NCBI GenBank assembly: GCA_045612485.1
Contig: JAZKZE010000141.1
Span: forward strand, 1-16,192
DNA: 16,192 nucleotides
Direction: 5' to 3'
Origin: RGIG5327 sp045612485
GTDB lineage: Bacteria > Verrucomicrobiota > Lentisphaeria > Victivallales > UBA1829
The notes under the pieces were generated by a model. That model saw only the letters and a program-made list of their open reading frames with translations. It ran no database searches and was not told where the DNA came from. Shown piece after piece: positions 1-6,219 of this stretch (its first letter is position 1; each line of letters starts with the position of its first letter). The position numbers and the translations under genes were made by a program.

Positions 1-276
1 TTTGAACTGGACGACCGTACCAGCGATCAGGGCGTGATCCTTGATAATATCGGCAATTTCTATTCCGTACAGAGATACTCTATGGAAGTGGATGCGGATC
101 AGGTGGGAACATTCCAGCTTGCCGCAGGAGCCTCTGCCTTCAATGACAGAATTACTCTCTATGTGGAAGATGGTGTGGATTGTGGTTCACTTGCCGTAGG
201 CGAATCTCTGGATTACAACGGCAGGAAGTACACTCTTTCCAACGATGCCGGAATATTGGCATTGAAAATCTCCTGA
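1..276 (+). CDS. C-terminal fragment of a probable secreted/surface protein
   Basis: An open frame enters from the left edge and ends at TGA 274-276, leaving 91 residues of a longer protein; the GTG at 34 is internal to the frame and is not a convincing start. The visible part is rich in short beta-strand-like stretches separated by Gly/Asp/Asn turns (for example GSLAVGESLDYNGRKYTLS) and ends in a strand-like GILALKIS. This composition is typical of the tail of large extracellular beta-sandwich or repeat proteins and pre-peptidase-like domains. There is no transmembrane segment, LPXTG motif or cysteine-rich anchor in what is visible. A strong terminator follows 25 bases later, so it is not co-transcribed with the next operon. 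The specific family is not recognised. Confidence 0.6.
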   Translation, partial: FELDDRTSDQGVILDNIGNFYSVQRYSMEVDADQVGTFQLAAGASAFNDRITLYVEDGVDCGSLAVGESLDYNGRKYTLSNDAGILALKIS

Positions 277-300
277 TGTATATGAAAAATATCTGAACAG

Positions 301-334
301 AGGGGAGTACATGAGCGTGTACTCCCTTTTTTTT
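301..334 (+). terminator. Rho-independent terminator of the left-edge gene
   Basis: A perfect 9-bp stem (303-311 with 318-326, GGGAGTACA/TGTACTCCC) and six-base loop are followed directly by eight T residues (327-334). It lies 25 bases after the stop of the left-edge gene and insulates the downstream operon. Confidence 0.93.
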
Positions 335-398
335 ACTCTGTTTTTCTTTTCCCGGGATGAAATTTGCGGAAAAGGAAGTTTGAATGAGCGTTTTGTGT

Positions 399-427
399 TT
401 GAAAAACATCTCCGGATGCAGTAAATT
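399..427 (+). promoter_or_regulatory. Weak sigma70-type promoter candidate for the NeuB operon
   Basis: A TTGAAA box (399-404) lies 17 bases upstream of TAAATT (422-427). The -35 matches the consensus at five of six positions and the -10 at four of six. The tract that follows (430-460) is very A/T-rich, with further TATA-like words, so the exact -10 is uncertain. A promoter is expected somewhere between the terminator at 301-334 and the first gene at 496, because the operon must start here. The position given is only the best-looking pair. Confidence 0.25.
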
Positions 428-465
428 ACTTTATAAAGATTATACAGAATATATAAGAAAATTGT

Positions 466-483
466 TATCCGGTGAACCGGATA
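466..483 (+). promoter_or_regulatory. Leader hairpin next to the neuB ribosome binding site
   Basis: TATCCGG (466-472), the tetraloop TGAA (473-476) and CCGGATA (477-483) form a perfect 7-bp stem. It ends one base before the Shine-Dalgarno-like GGGAGA (485-490) of the first operon gene (ATG 496). There is no T tract, so it is not a terminator. A stable hairpin here could modulate ribosome access or mRNA decay; its function is inferred from position only. Confidence 0.45.
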
Positions 484-495
484 CGGGAGAAATTC

Positions 496-1326
496 ATGGC
501 TTGTCATGTGTTTATAACTGCTGAGATCGGCATCAATCATAACGGGGATATAGCATTGGCATGTAAAATGGTCCGGGAGGCGGCAGCTGCTGGTTGTGAT
601 GCCGTAAAGTTTCAGAAGAGAACTGTTGATGAAGTCTATACTCCGGAATTTCTTGCTTCCGGAAGAATAAGTCCCTGGGGAACGACACAGAGGGAACAGA
701 AGGAAGGGTTGGAATTCGATGAAAAAGAGTATGATATGATCCATGAACACTGTAAAGAATGTAATATACAGTGGTTTGCTTCCTGCTGGGATGTGACAAG
801 TCAGAAATTCCTGCGGAAATATGATCTCAAATACAACAAGATCGCCTCACCCGTTCTTACCAATATCCCTCTGCTGGAAGCCTGTGCTGAAGAAGGAAAA
901 TATACTTTTATTTCCACCGGGATGAGTACATGGGATGAGATCGATTCTGCTGTGGAAATATTCCGGAAACACTCCTGTCCTTTTGAACTTATGCATTGTG
1001 TTTCCATCTATCCATCTGTGCCGGAAGAGGCAAATTTGTGCATGATTGGTACTTTGCGTGAAAGATATGGCGTCCCTGTGGGGTATTCCGGACATGAGAT
1101 AGGACATCTTTCCACTCTCGGCGCGGTCGCTCTGGGGGCAGCAAGCGTGGAACGGCACTTCACTCTTGACCGGAGTATGTATGGATCGGACCAGAAAAGC
1201 AGTATTGAACCTTCTGAAATAAGGGAGATGGTCACTCTCATCCGTCAGATGGAAAAGGCAAGAGGGACAGGGGAGCGTATCCTTACGGAAAAAGAGCTTG
1301 CTGTGCGTAAAAAAATGCGTTCATAA
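496..1326 (+). CDS. NeuB-family PEP-condensing sugar-acid synthase, SAF domain absent
   Basis: The 276-residue protein matches the NeuB catalytic barrel. AEIGINHNG (residues 9-17, with E10), KFQKR (38-42), ISTGMST (139-145), GYSGHE with H200 and ERHFTLD with H221 are the family landmarks; the two histidines correspond to the metal ligands of sialic acid synthases. The family condenses phosphoenolpyruvate with an aldose such as ManNAc, or its 6-phosphate, to give a 2-keto-3-deoxy sugar acid. ATG 496 is chosen because GGGAGA sits five bases upstream; an in-frame GTG at 472 lies inside a hairpin. The protein stops where the linker to the C-terminal SAF (antifreeze-like) domain normally begins, and only 75 bases separate it from the next start, so the domain is absent rather than frameshifted. 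The usual KIxSxE glutamate is replaced (KIASPV). Substrate unknown; a 9-phosphate route is suggested by the phosphatase two genes downstream. Confidence 0.88.
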   Translation: MACHVFITAEIGINHNGDIALACKMVREAAAAGCDAVKFQKRTVDEVYTPEFLASGRISPWGTTQREQKEGLEFDEKEYDMIHEHCKECNIQWFASCWDVTSQKFLRKYDLKYNKIASPVLTNIPLLEACAEEGKYTFISTGMSTWDEIDSAVEIFRKHSCPFELMHCVSIYPSVPEEANLCMIGTLRERYGVPVGYSGHEIGHLSTLGAVALGAASVERHFTLDRSMYGSDQKSSIEPSEIREMVTLIRQMEKARGTGERILTEKELAVRKKMRS

Positions 1327-1401
1327 AAGCATCCTTTGTTATCTGCCCTTCCTCAAAGGAGAAGTAAAAAATATTCTGAGAGCAACTTTGGAGAAGTTAT
1401 A

Positions 1402-3204
1402 ATGAGATTAGCGGATTTTGTAATGGATTTCCTTGCGGAAAAAGGTGTAAAACATATTTTCATGCTGCCCGGGGGCGGTGCCATGCATCTGGATGATGCG
1501 CTGGGCAGACACCCCAAGCTGCAATATACGGTTTTCATGCATGAACAGGCACTTGCCATTGCGGCGGAATCCTTTGGACAGCATACCAATACTCCCGGTG
1601 TGGGGCTTGTTACATCAGGACCCGGCGGAACCAATACTCTTACTGCCGTTGCCGCTGCCTATATCGACTCCACTCCCTGTTTCTTTCTTTCCGGACAGGC
1701 AAAAAGAAGCGATCTCAAATATAAATACGGTGTCCGTCAGATGGGATCGCAGGAAGTGGATATCGTTTCCATGGTGAAGGGTGTTACAAAATATGCAGTA
1801 ATGGTCACTGAACCGGAAAAGATCCTTTATCATCTGGAAAAAGCGTGGCATGAGGCTGTTTCCGGAAGAATGGGACCTGTGTGGCTGGATATTCCCCTGG
1901 ATGTTCAGGGGGCGGAAATCAATGAAAAAAGTCTGATTGGATTTACGCCGGAAGAAAAAGAGGAAAATACGGTAGCGGGACATTCTTTCAATGATTTGAA
2001 AGTTCTTCTGGAAAAGGGACGCCGTCCGTTGATCCTTGCCGGTAACGGGATCAAATTATCCAATGCCGGAAATCAGGTGCTTGCCTTTGCGGAAAAATAC
2101 TCCATTCCTGTGATCTCCACATGGAAAATGGCGGATTTTATTGCTTATGATGATCCTCTTTACTTCGGTTTTCCGGGGATCATGGGGGCAAGGTACACCA
2201 ATTATATTGTGCAGAATTCCGATCTTCTGCTTATTCTGGGCAGCCGTCTGGATCCCAGTATTACTGCTTTCAACAGTAAAAATTTTGCAAAAAATGCAGT
2301 AAAAATAATGGTGGATATTGATGAGGCGGAAATAAGGAAAATAGAAAATATATCCTGTTCTTTCTGTATGGATATTGCTTCTTTCATGGATAAACTTGAA
2401 AACCTTTCCCCTGTAATAAAATGCAATGAAAACTGGCTTTCCTATTGCAGAAAAATGAAAGAAAAATATCCTGTTTATATAGATTCGCCTGAATATGGAA
2501 GAGATGAGGAGAGAGTGGATCTTTACCGCTTTACAGATACACTTTTTGCCAATTTGACTGCGGACGATGTGATCGTGCCGGAAAGTTCCGGAGCTGCGGG
2601 GGAAGTCACCTATCAGGCGATGAAGGTCAAAAAAGGACAGAAGATCAAAAATGCGGCAGGTCTCGGTTCCATGGGATTCGGACTTCCCTACAGTATCGGA
2701 GCGTGTCTTGCCAATAATAGACGCAGAACTGTTCTCATCAACGGGGACGGGGCATTCCAGATGAATATACAGGAATTGGAAACCATCCACCGTCTGGCTC
2801 TTCCGGTAAAGATGTTCATCTGGGATAATGAAGGGTATGGAAGTATTGTCAATACCCAGAACAATATGTTCGGCGGCTTCCATGTGGGGTCGGATGCTGC
2901 AAGCAATTATACTGTCCCTGACATTGCAAAAATTGCAAACGCCTATGATTTGCGTACAAAAACGATTTCCTGCAATAAGGAACTTGCTTCCGGTATTGCG
3001 GAAGTTCTTGCTGGAAACGATCCCTGTTTGTGTGTAGTGAAAGTGCGGCTTGACCATAAGACCATGCCTAAAGTCATGGCACAGAAACTTCCGGACGGCA
3101 ATATGGTTTCCGGGCAACTGGAAAATATGTGGCCTTTCCTGCCGGAAGAGGAAACAAAGGAAAATATGAGTTTTTTCAGCAGTATGGAAAAGAGGAGTAA
3201 ATAA
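1402..3204 (+). CDS. ThDP-dependent acetolactate-synthase-like enzyme
   Basis: The 600-residue protein has the three-domain layout of the acetolactate synthase/pyruvate decarboxylase superfamily. The N-terminal pyrimidine-binding domain carries the activating glutamate in MHEQ (E48), the middle domain spans about 195-340, and the C-terminal pyrophosphate domain has GDG (448-450) with a DNEGYG segment (475-480) closing the ThDP/Mg motif. These enzymes decarboxylate a 2-keto acid such as pyruvate and pass on the activated aldehyde. In sugar clusters, relatives such as YerE attach a two-carbon branch to a keto sugar. ATG 1402 is chosen because GGAGAAG (1390-1396) precedes it; a longer TTG start at 1336 would add a Lys/Arg-rich head unlike the family. 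The next gene starts two bases after the stop. Substrate and product are inferred; true acetolactate synthase is less likely given the neighbours and the absence of a small subunit gene. Confidence 0.85.
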   Translation: MRLADFVMDFLAEKGVKHIFMLPGGGAMHLDDALGRHPKLQYTVFMHEQALAIAAESFGQHTNTPGVGLVTSGPGGTNTLTAVAAAYIDSTPCFFLSGQAKRSDLKYKYGVRQMGSQEVDIVSMVKGVTKYAVMVTEPEKILYHLEKAWHEAVSGRMGPVWLDIPLDVQGAEINEKSLIGFTPEEKEENTVAGHSFNDLKVLLEKGRRPLILAGNGIKLSNAGNQVLAFAEKYSIPVISTWKMADFIAYDDPLYFGFPGIMGARYTNYIVQNSDLLLILGSRLDPSITAFNSKNFAKNAVKIMVDIDEAEIRKIENISCSFCMDIASFMDKLENLSPVIKCNENWLSYCRKMKEKYPVYIDSPEYGRDEERVDLYRFTDTLFANLTADDVIVPESSGAAGEVTYQAMKVKKGQKIKNAAGLGSMGFGLPYSIGACLANNRRRTVLINGDGAFQMNIQELETIHRLALPVKMFIWDNEGYGSIVNTQNNMFGGFHVGSDAASNYTVPDIAKIANAYDLRTKTISCNKELASGIAEVLAGNDPCLCVVKVRLDHKTMPKVMAQKLPDGNMVSGQLENMWPFLPEEETKENMSFFSSMEKRSK

Positions 3205-3205
3205 A

Positions 3206-3688
3206 ATGATAAGAGTAGTGCTTCTGGATATAGATGGAGTTCTCACGGATGGAAAAGTAACGGTGGATTCCAACGGAAAAGAGTATAAGACACTGGATTT
3301 CCGGGATATTGATGCTGTCTATACTTTGCGGGGGGCCGGGATCAAAGTCGGGCTTGTCACAGGCGAGGATACTCCCATTGCAAAGTATTTCAAAAACCGT
3401 TTCAAACCAGATTATTTCTATTCCGGGTGCAAGGAAAAACTTGCCGCCGTCGAGGAAGTGATTGCCCAGTCCGGAGCCGCACCGGATGAGATTTGTTATA
3501 TGGGGGATGGTAAACTGGATCTTCCTGTGTTCCGGAATGTGGAATGTACTGCTGCTCCTGCCAATGCCATCAGGGAAGTTCGGGAACTGGCAAAATATAA
3601 ACTTGAGCGTGCCGGAGGCGATGGCTGTGTAATGGAATTGGCAGAACTTATATTGTCTCTGAACAACGCTTCTTCTGTAAAAAAATAA
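3206..3688 (+). CDS. KdsC-like HAD phosphatase
   Basis: A 160-residue capless HAD phosphatase of the KdsC type, normally acting on KDO-8-phosphate or nonulosonate-9-phosphate as a tetramer. Motif I is DIDGVLTDG (D8 nucleophile, D10 acid/base), motif II is TGED (T52), motif III is the lysine in CKEKL (K78), and motif IV is GDGKLD (D101 and D105). KdsC usually has GDDxxD, so the middle acidic residue is glycine here, and the usual SGR/TGR arginine is glutamate. The metal-binding and nucleophile residues remain, so it should be active. AGAGGAG (3191-3197) provides the ribosome binding site inside the end of the ThDP gene, and the two-base spacing implies coupling. Together with NeuB it points to a phosphorylated 2-keto-3-deoxy sugar acid that is dephosphorylated. 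Confidence 0.85.
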   Translation: MIRVVLLDIDGVLTDGKVTVDSNGKEYKTLDFRDIDAVYTLRGAGIKVGLVTGEDTPIAKYFKNRFKPDYFYSGCKEKLAAVEEVIAQSGAAPDEICYMGDGKLDLPVFRNVECTAAPANAIREVRELAKYKLERAGGDGCVMELAELILSLNNASSVKK

Positions 3689-3713
3689 AAGATCCTTCTG
3701 GAGCAGAGCAATC

Positions 3714-4898
3714 ATGGAAAAGTGCCGGATATGCGGAAAAATCTTATGTAAAGAAAGTCTTATGGATTTTTCTTCCCAGCCAGCTTCTGCGCAGGATCTC
3801 CCGGAGAAGGGAAATCCGGACAGAGGGGTGGATTTTTCTGTAAAAAGATGTGCCTGCTGCGGTGTAGTCCAGTTGGATTCGCCTCCTGTATCTTATTTCC
3901 GTGAGGTCATCCGGACGGCGGGATTATCGGAAGAGATGAAAAAATTCCGGCTTGCCCAATTTTCCTCTTTTATTGAAAAATACTCTTTGCAGGGAAAAAA
4001 GATCCTGGAATGTGGCTGCGGGGAGGGGGAATATCTGGTTCTTATGCAGGAGTGTAAAGGTATTCCTTACGGCATCGATGGCAGTACAAAAAATATTGAA
4101 AAATGCTTACAGAAGGGTTTGGAGGCAGAAAAGGTATATTTTGATACCGGGCTGGAAAAAGTGAAAGAAGCCCCCTTTGATGCTTTTTATATTCTGAATT
4201 TTCTGGAACATATTCCAAATATTCCCGCATATCTGAAAGGAATTTACGATAATCTTAAAGATGGTGCCGTCGGGCTTGTGGAAGTACCGGACTTTGATAT
4301 GATGCTGGAAAAGGATTTTTTTGCAGAATTCATTCCGGATCATCTCTATTATTTTACTGCGGAATCTTTGCAGAATATCCTTAATGAAAATGGTTTTTTT
4401 GTCCTGCATACGGAAAATACCTTTCACTCCTATATTCTTTCCATGCAGGTACGGAAGATGACTCCGGAGGAAAAAAATGCTTTTATCCCGGAGAAAAAAT
4501 CGTATGAAAAACTGGATTTATCCGGAATGAAAAAGGCAAAGGAAAAGTTTGTAAAGGATTTTGTGAAAATCTTATCTGCCGGAAAACGCTGTGCCGTATG
4601 GGGGGCAAGCCATCAGACATTTTCTGTTCTCGGATTTTTACAGGAGTATGATAAAGCCTTATTGCAGAAAAAACTTCTTTTTGTAGCGGATTCCGCCCCG
4701 TTCAAACAGGGAAAACTTACTCCGGCAACGCATTTTGATATAGTGGTACCGGGAAAGATCGTGGAAGAAAATATTGATACTCTCCTTATCATGGCAGGGG
4801 GCTATTCGGATGAAATATCCCGTATTGCAAGAGAAAGGATGGCTTTTTCCGGCAATATATATATTCTGCGTGCCTCCGGATTGGAAAAAATACAATAA
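3714..4898 (+). CDS. Zinc-type sugar C-methyltransferase
   Basis: The 394 residues match the size and three-part layout of TylC3/NovU-type sugar C-methyltransferases. An N-terminal zinc-binding segment has cysteines C4, C7, C46 and C49. The SAM-binding Rossmann domain has motif I LECGCGEGEY (98-107) and PDHLYYF around H210, the usual region of the catalytic histidine. The C-terminal Methyltransf_14-type domain begins at about 288 (AVWGASHQT) and includes VADSAPFKQGKLTPATHFDI. Family members methylate a carbon next to a keto group on a nucleotide sugar. The start has GGAG (3700-3703) ten bases upstream. The Rossmann-like C-terminal module resembles the N-terminal modules of the next two proteins. 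The exact substrate cannot be read from the sequence, and no nucleotide-sugar synthase is encoded here. Confidence 0.85.
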   Translation: MEKCRICGKILCKESLMDFSSQPASAQDLPEKGNPDRGVDFSVKRCACCGVVQLDSPPVSYFREVIRTAGLSEEMKKFRLAQFSSFIEKYSLQGKKILECGCGEGEYLVLMQECKGIPYGIDGSTKNIEKCLQKGLEAEKVYFDTGLEKVKEAPFDAFYILNFLEHIPNIPAYLKGIYDNLKDGAVGLVEVPDFDMMLEKDFFAEFIPDHLYYFTAESLQNILNENGFFVLHTENTFHSYILSMQVRKMTPEEKNAFIPEKKSYEKLDLSGMKKAKEKFVKDFVKILSAGKRCAVWGASHQTFSVLGFLQEYDKALLQKKLLFVADSAPFKQGKLTPATHFDIVVPGKIVEENIDTLLIMAGGYSDEISRIARERMAFSGNIYILRASGLEKIQ

Positions 4899-5109
4899 GG
4901 AGATGCTGCATTTTCAAGTTGAGAAATATTTATAAGATTTATTTTTTGCTGATTTTTTTACATTTTTTCAAAGCCATATCCGGGGATGATATTGAAATGT
5001 TGAGAATAGATGATATTGTATTACATCGTTCCCGGTTCTCCTTTGAAATATGAAAAAGACGGCAATGGAATGAATGCAGACTGAAGTTTTACGCAATCAG
5101 GATAAAAAT
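4899..5109 (+). other. Long intra-operon gap with an orphan ribosome binding site
   Basis: This is the only spacer longer than about 80 bases inside the operon. AAGGAG (4897-4902) lies at the stop of the methyltransferase but leads to no gene: the ATG at 4903 gives only ten codons. A TTG-started frame at 4919-5053 would encode 44 residues, hydrophobic at the start and charged later, without a usable ribosome binding site. T-runs at about 4941-4969 lack a stem, so I see no terminator. A weak promoter-like pair lies at 4992-5019. The stretch could hold an internal promoter, a decayed gene or a regulatory leader. Confidence 0.4.
4992..5019 (+). promoter_or_regulatory. Possible internal promoter before the FkbM gene
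   Basis: TTGAAA (4992-4997) and TATTGT (5014-5019) are separated by 16 bases. The -10 is a poor match (four of six) and the call rests mainly on its place in the one large operon gap. It would drive the FkbM-to-SDR half of the operon separately. Confidence 0.2.
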
Positions 5110-6204
5110 ATGAATAACAGTGAGTTTTTTAAAAATTTTTTTATTGAACGGCAGGATTATCACCGTAAAATACAGGAGATCATTTACCAACGCAGGTATG
5201 TGATATTTTATGGTTGCGGCATAGTTTTTCCCTCTGTTTTGAACCTTTGGCGGGAAGTTTTTGACCGGGATGTGGATTTTGTCTGTGATGCAGACAGGGA
5301 AAAATGGGGTAAAATTTTTTATGGAGTAAAGTGTATTTCCCCTTCTGAACTTTTAGAGATGGAGAAAGAAAGTTCCGTTTTTATAACAGCGGGGAATCTC
5401 CCCGGAATATATCGGGAACTTAAAGAAAAAGGTATTCATTCCTGTTACAGTCTCTATGATTATGATATTCGTTTCGGAAAAATGCCGGAATATAATATGC
5501 CGGAAACTTTTGAAAAATTGCTGCTGGTAAGGGATTTTCTTGCAGATGCCAGATCCGTAAAGGTTTTTGATACGGTTATGAAACGGGTTTTTCAGGGAGA
5601 TCCCGATCCGGATTTGATGAATTCTGTTTATGAGGATCAGCAATATTTTGCGGAAGATATTATTTCATTTTCCAACAGGGAGTCTTTTGCGGATATTGGT
5701 GCGTATGATGGAGATACAGTCAGAGAGTTTCTGAAATATACCAAAGGAAACTTTGATAATATTTATGCCTTCGAATTGTGCAGAAGCAACTATGATAAAC
5801 TTCTTGAAAATGTTGCAGGATTACCGGGAGCAGAAAAGATAAGTTGTATAAATAAAGGCTGTTGGGATTCTTTGCAGGAAATAAAATACAGCGAAGAATT
5901 GTCCTCATCAGCCATTGGTAAAGGAGAAAATACAGGGATTGCTGACCGTATGGATCATATCCTTTCCGGCAGAGCTGTAACCTTTATCAAAATGGATATT
6001 GAGGGGGCTGAAATGAATGCCCTGCGGGGTGCAGAAAATATCATCCGGACTCAAAAACCTAAAATGGCAATTTGTGTATATCACGATCTGCGCCATTTTT
6101 ACGAAGTGCCGCTTTATTTGAAAGCATTGGTGCCTCAATATAAGATATATTTCCGGCATCACACAAGAAGCTGTTATGAAACAGTTTGCTATGCAACTAT
6201 TTAA
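5110..6204 (+). CDS. FkbM-family methyltransferase with N-terminal Rossmann-like module
   Basis: The 364-residue protein has two parts. Residues 28-110 form a Rossmann-like module (VIFYGCGIVFPSVLN, then FVCDADREKWGK and a SPSELLE segment). Residues about 190-345 form an FkbM-type SAM methyltransferase, with FADIGAYDGDTVREF (193-207), YAFEL (219-223), FIKMDIEGAEMNALRGAE (292-309) and PKMAICVYHDLRHF (317-330). FkbM enzymes usually O-methylate hydroxyls on glycans or natural products. ATG 5110 is chosen because CAGGA (5098-5102) is seven bases upstream; the in-frame ATG at 5074 has only a badly spaced GGAA and would add 12 residues. The gene stops 15 bases before the SGNH gene. Methyl acceptor unknown. 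Confidence 0.82.
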   Translation: MNNSEFFKNFFIERQDYHRKIQEIIYQRRYVIFYGCGIVFPSVLNLWREVFDRDVDFVCDADREKWGKIFYGVKCISPSELLEMEKESSVFITAGNLPGIYRELKEKGIHSCYSLYDYDIRFGKMPEYNMPETFEKLLLVRDFLADARSVKVFDTVMKRVFQGDPDPDLMNSVYEDQQYFAEDIISFSNRESFADIGAYDGDTVREFLKYTKGNFDNIYAFELCRSNYDKLLENVAGLPGAEKISCINKGCWDSLQEIKYSEELSSSAIGKGENTGIADRMDHILSGRAVTFIKMDIEGAEMNALRGAENIIRTQKPKMAICVYHDLRHFYEVPLYLKALVPQYKIYFRHHTRSCYETVCYATI

Positions 6205-6219
6205 GGGAAATGTTTTTCT

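Noticed and set aside
472..495. GTG start extending the NeuB protein by eight residues
   Set aside because: It lies within the stem of a perfect hairpin, and ATG 496 has a well-placed GGGAGA and gives the usual NeuB N-terminus.
1336..1401. TTG start extending the ThDP enzyme by 22 residues
   Set aside because: The added residues are unlike the family, and ATG 1402 has GGAGAAG at the right distance.
1321..1401. Possible frameshift separating a lost SAF domain from NeuB
   Set aside because: Only 75 bases lie before the next start, too few for a SAF domain of about 60 residues, and no frame there reads like one.
2056..3273. A 405-codon open frame on the minus strand opposite the ThDP gene
   Set aside because: Low-plausibility composition, no motif and no fitting ribosome binding site; the plus strand encodes a clear ThDP enzyme.
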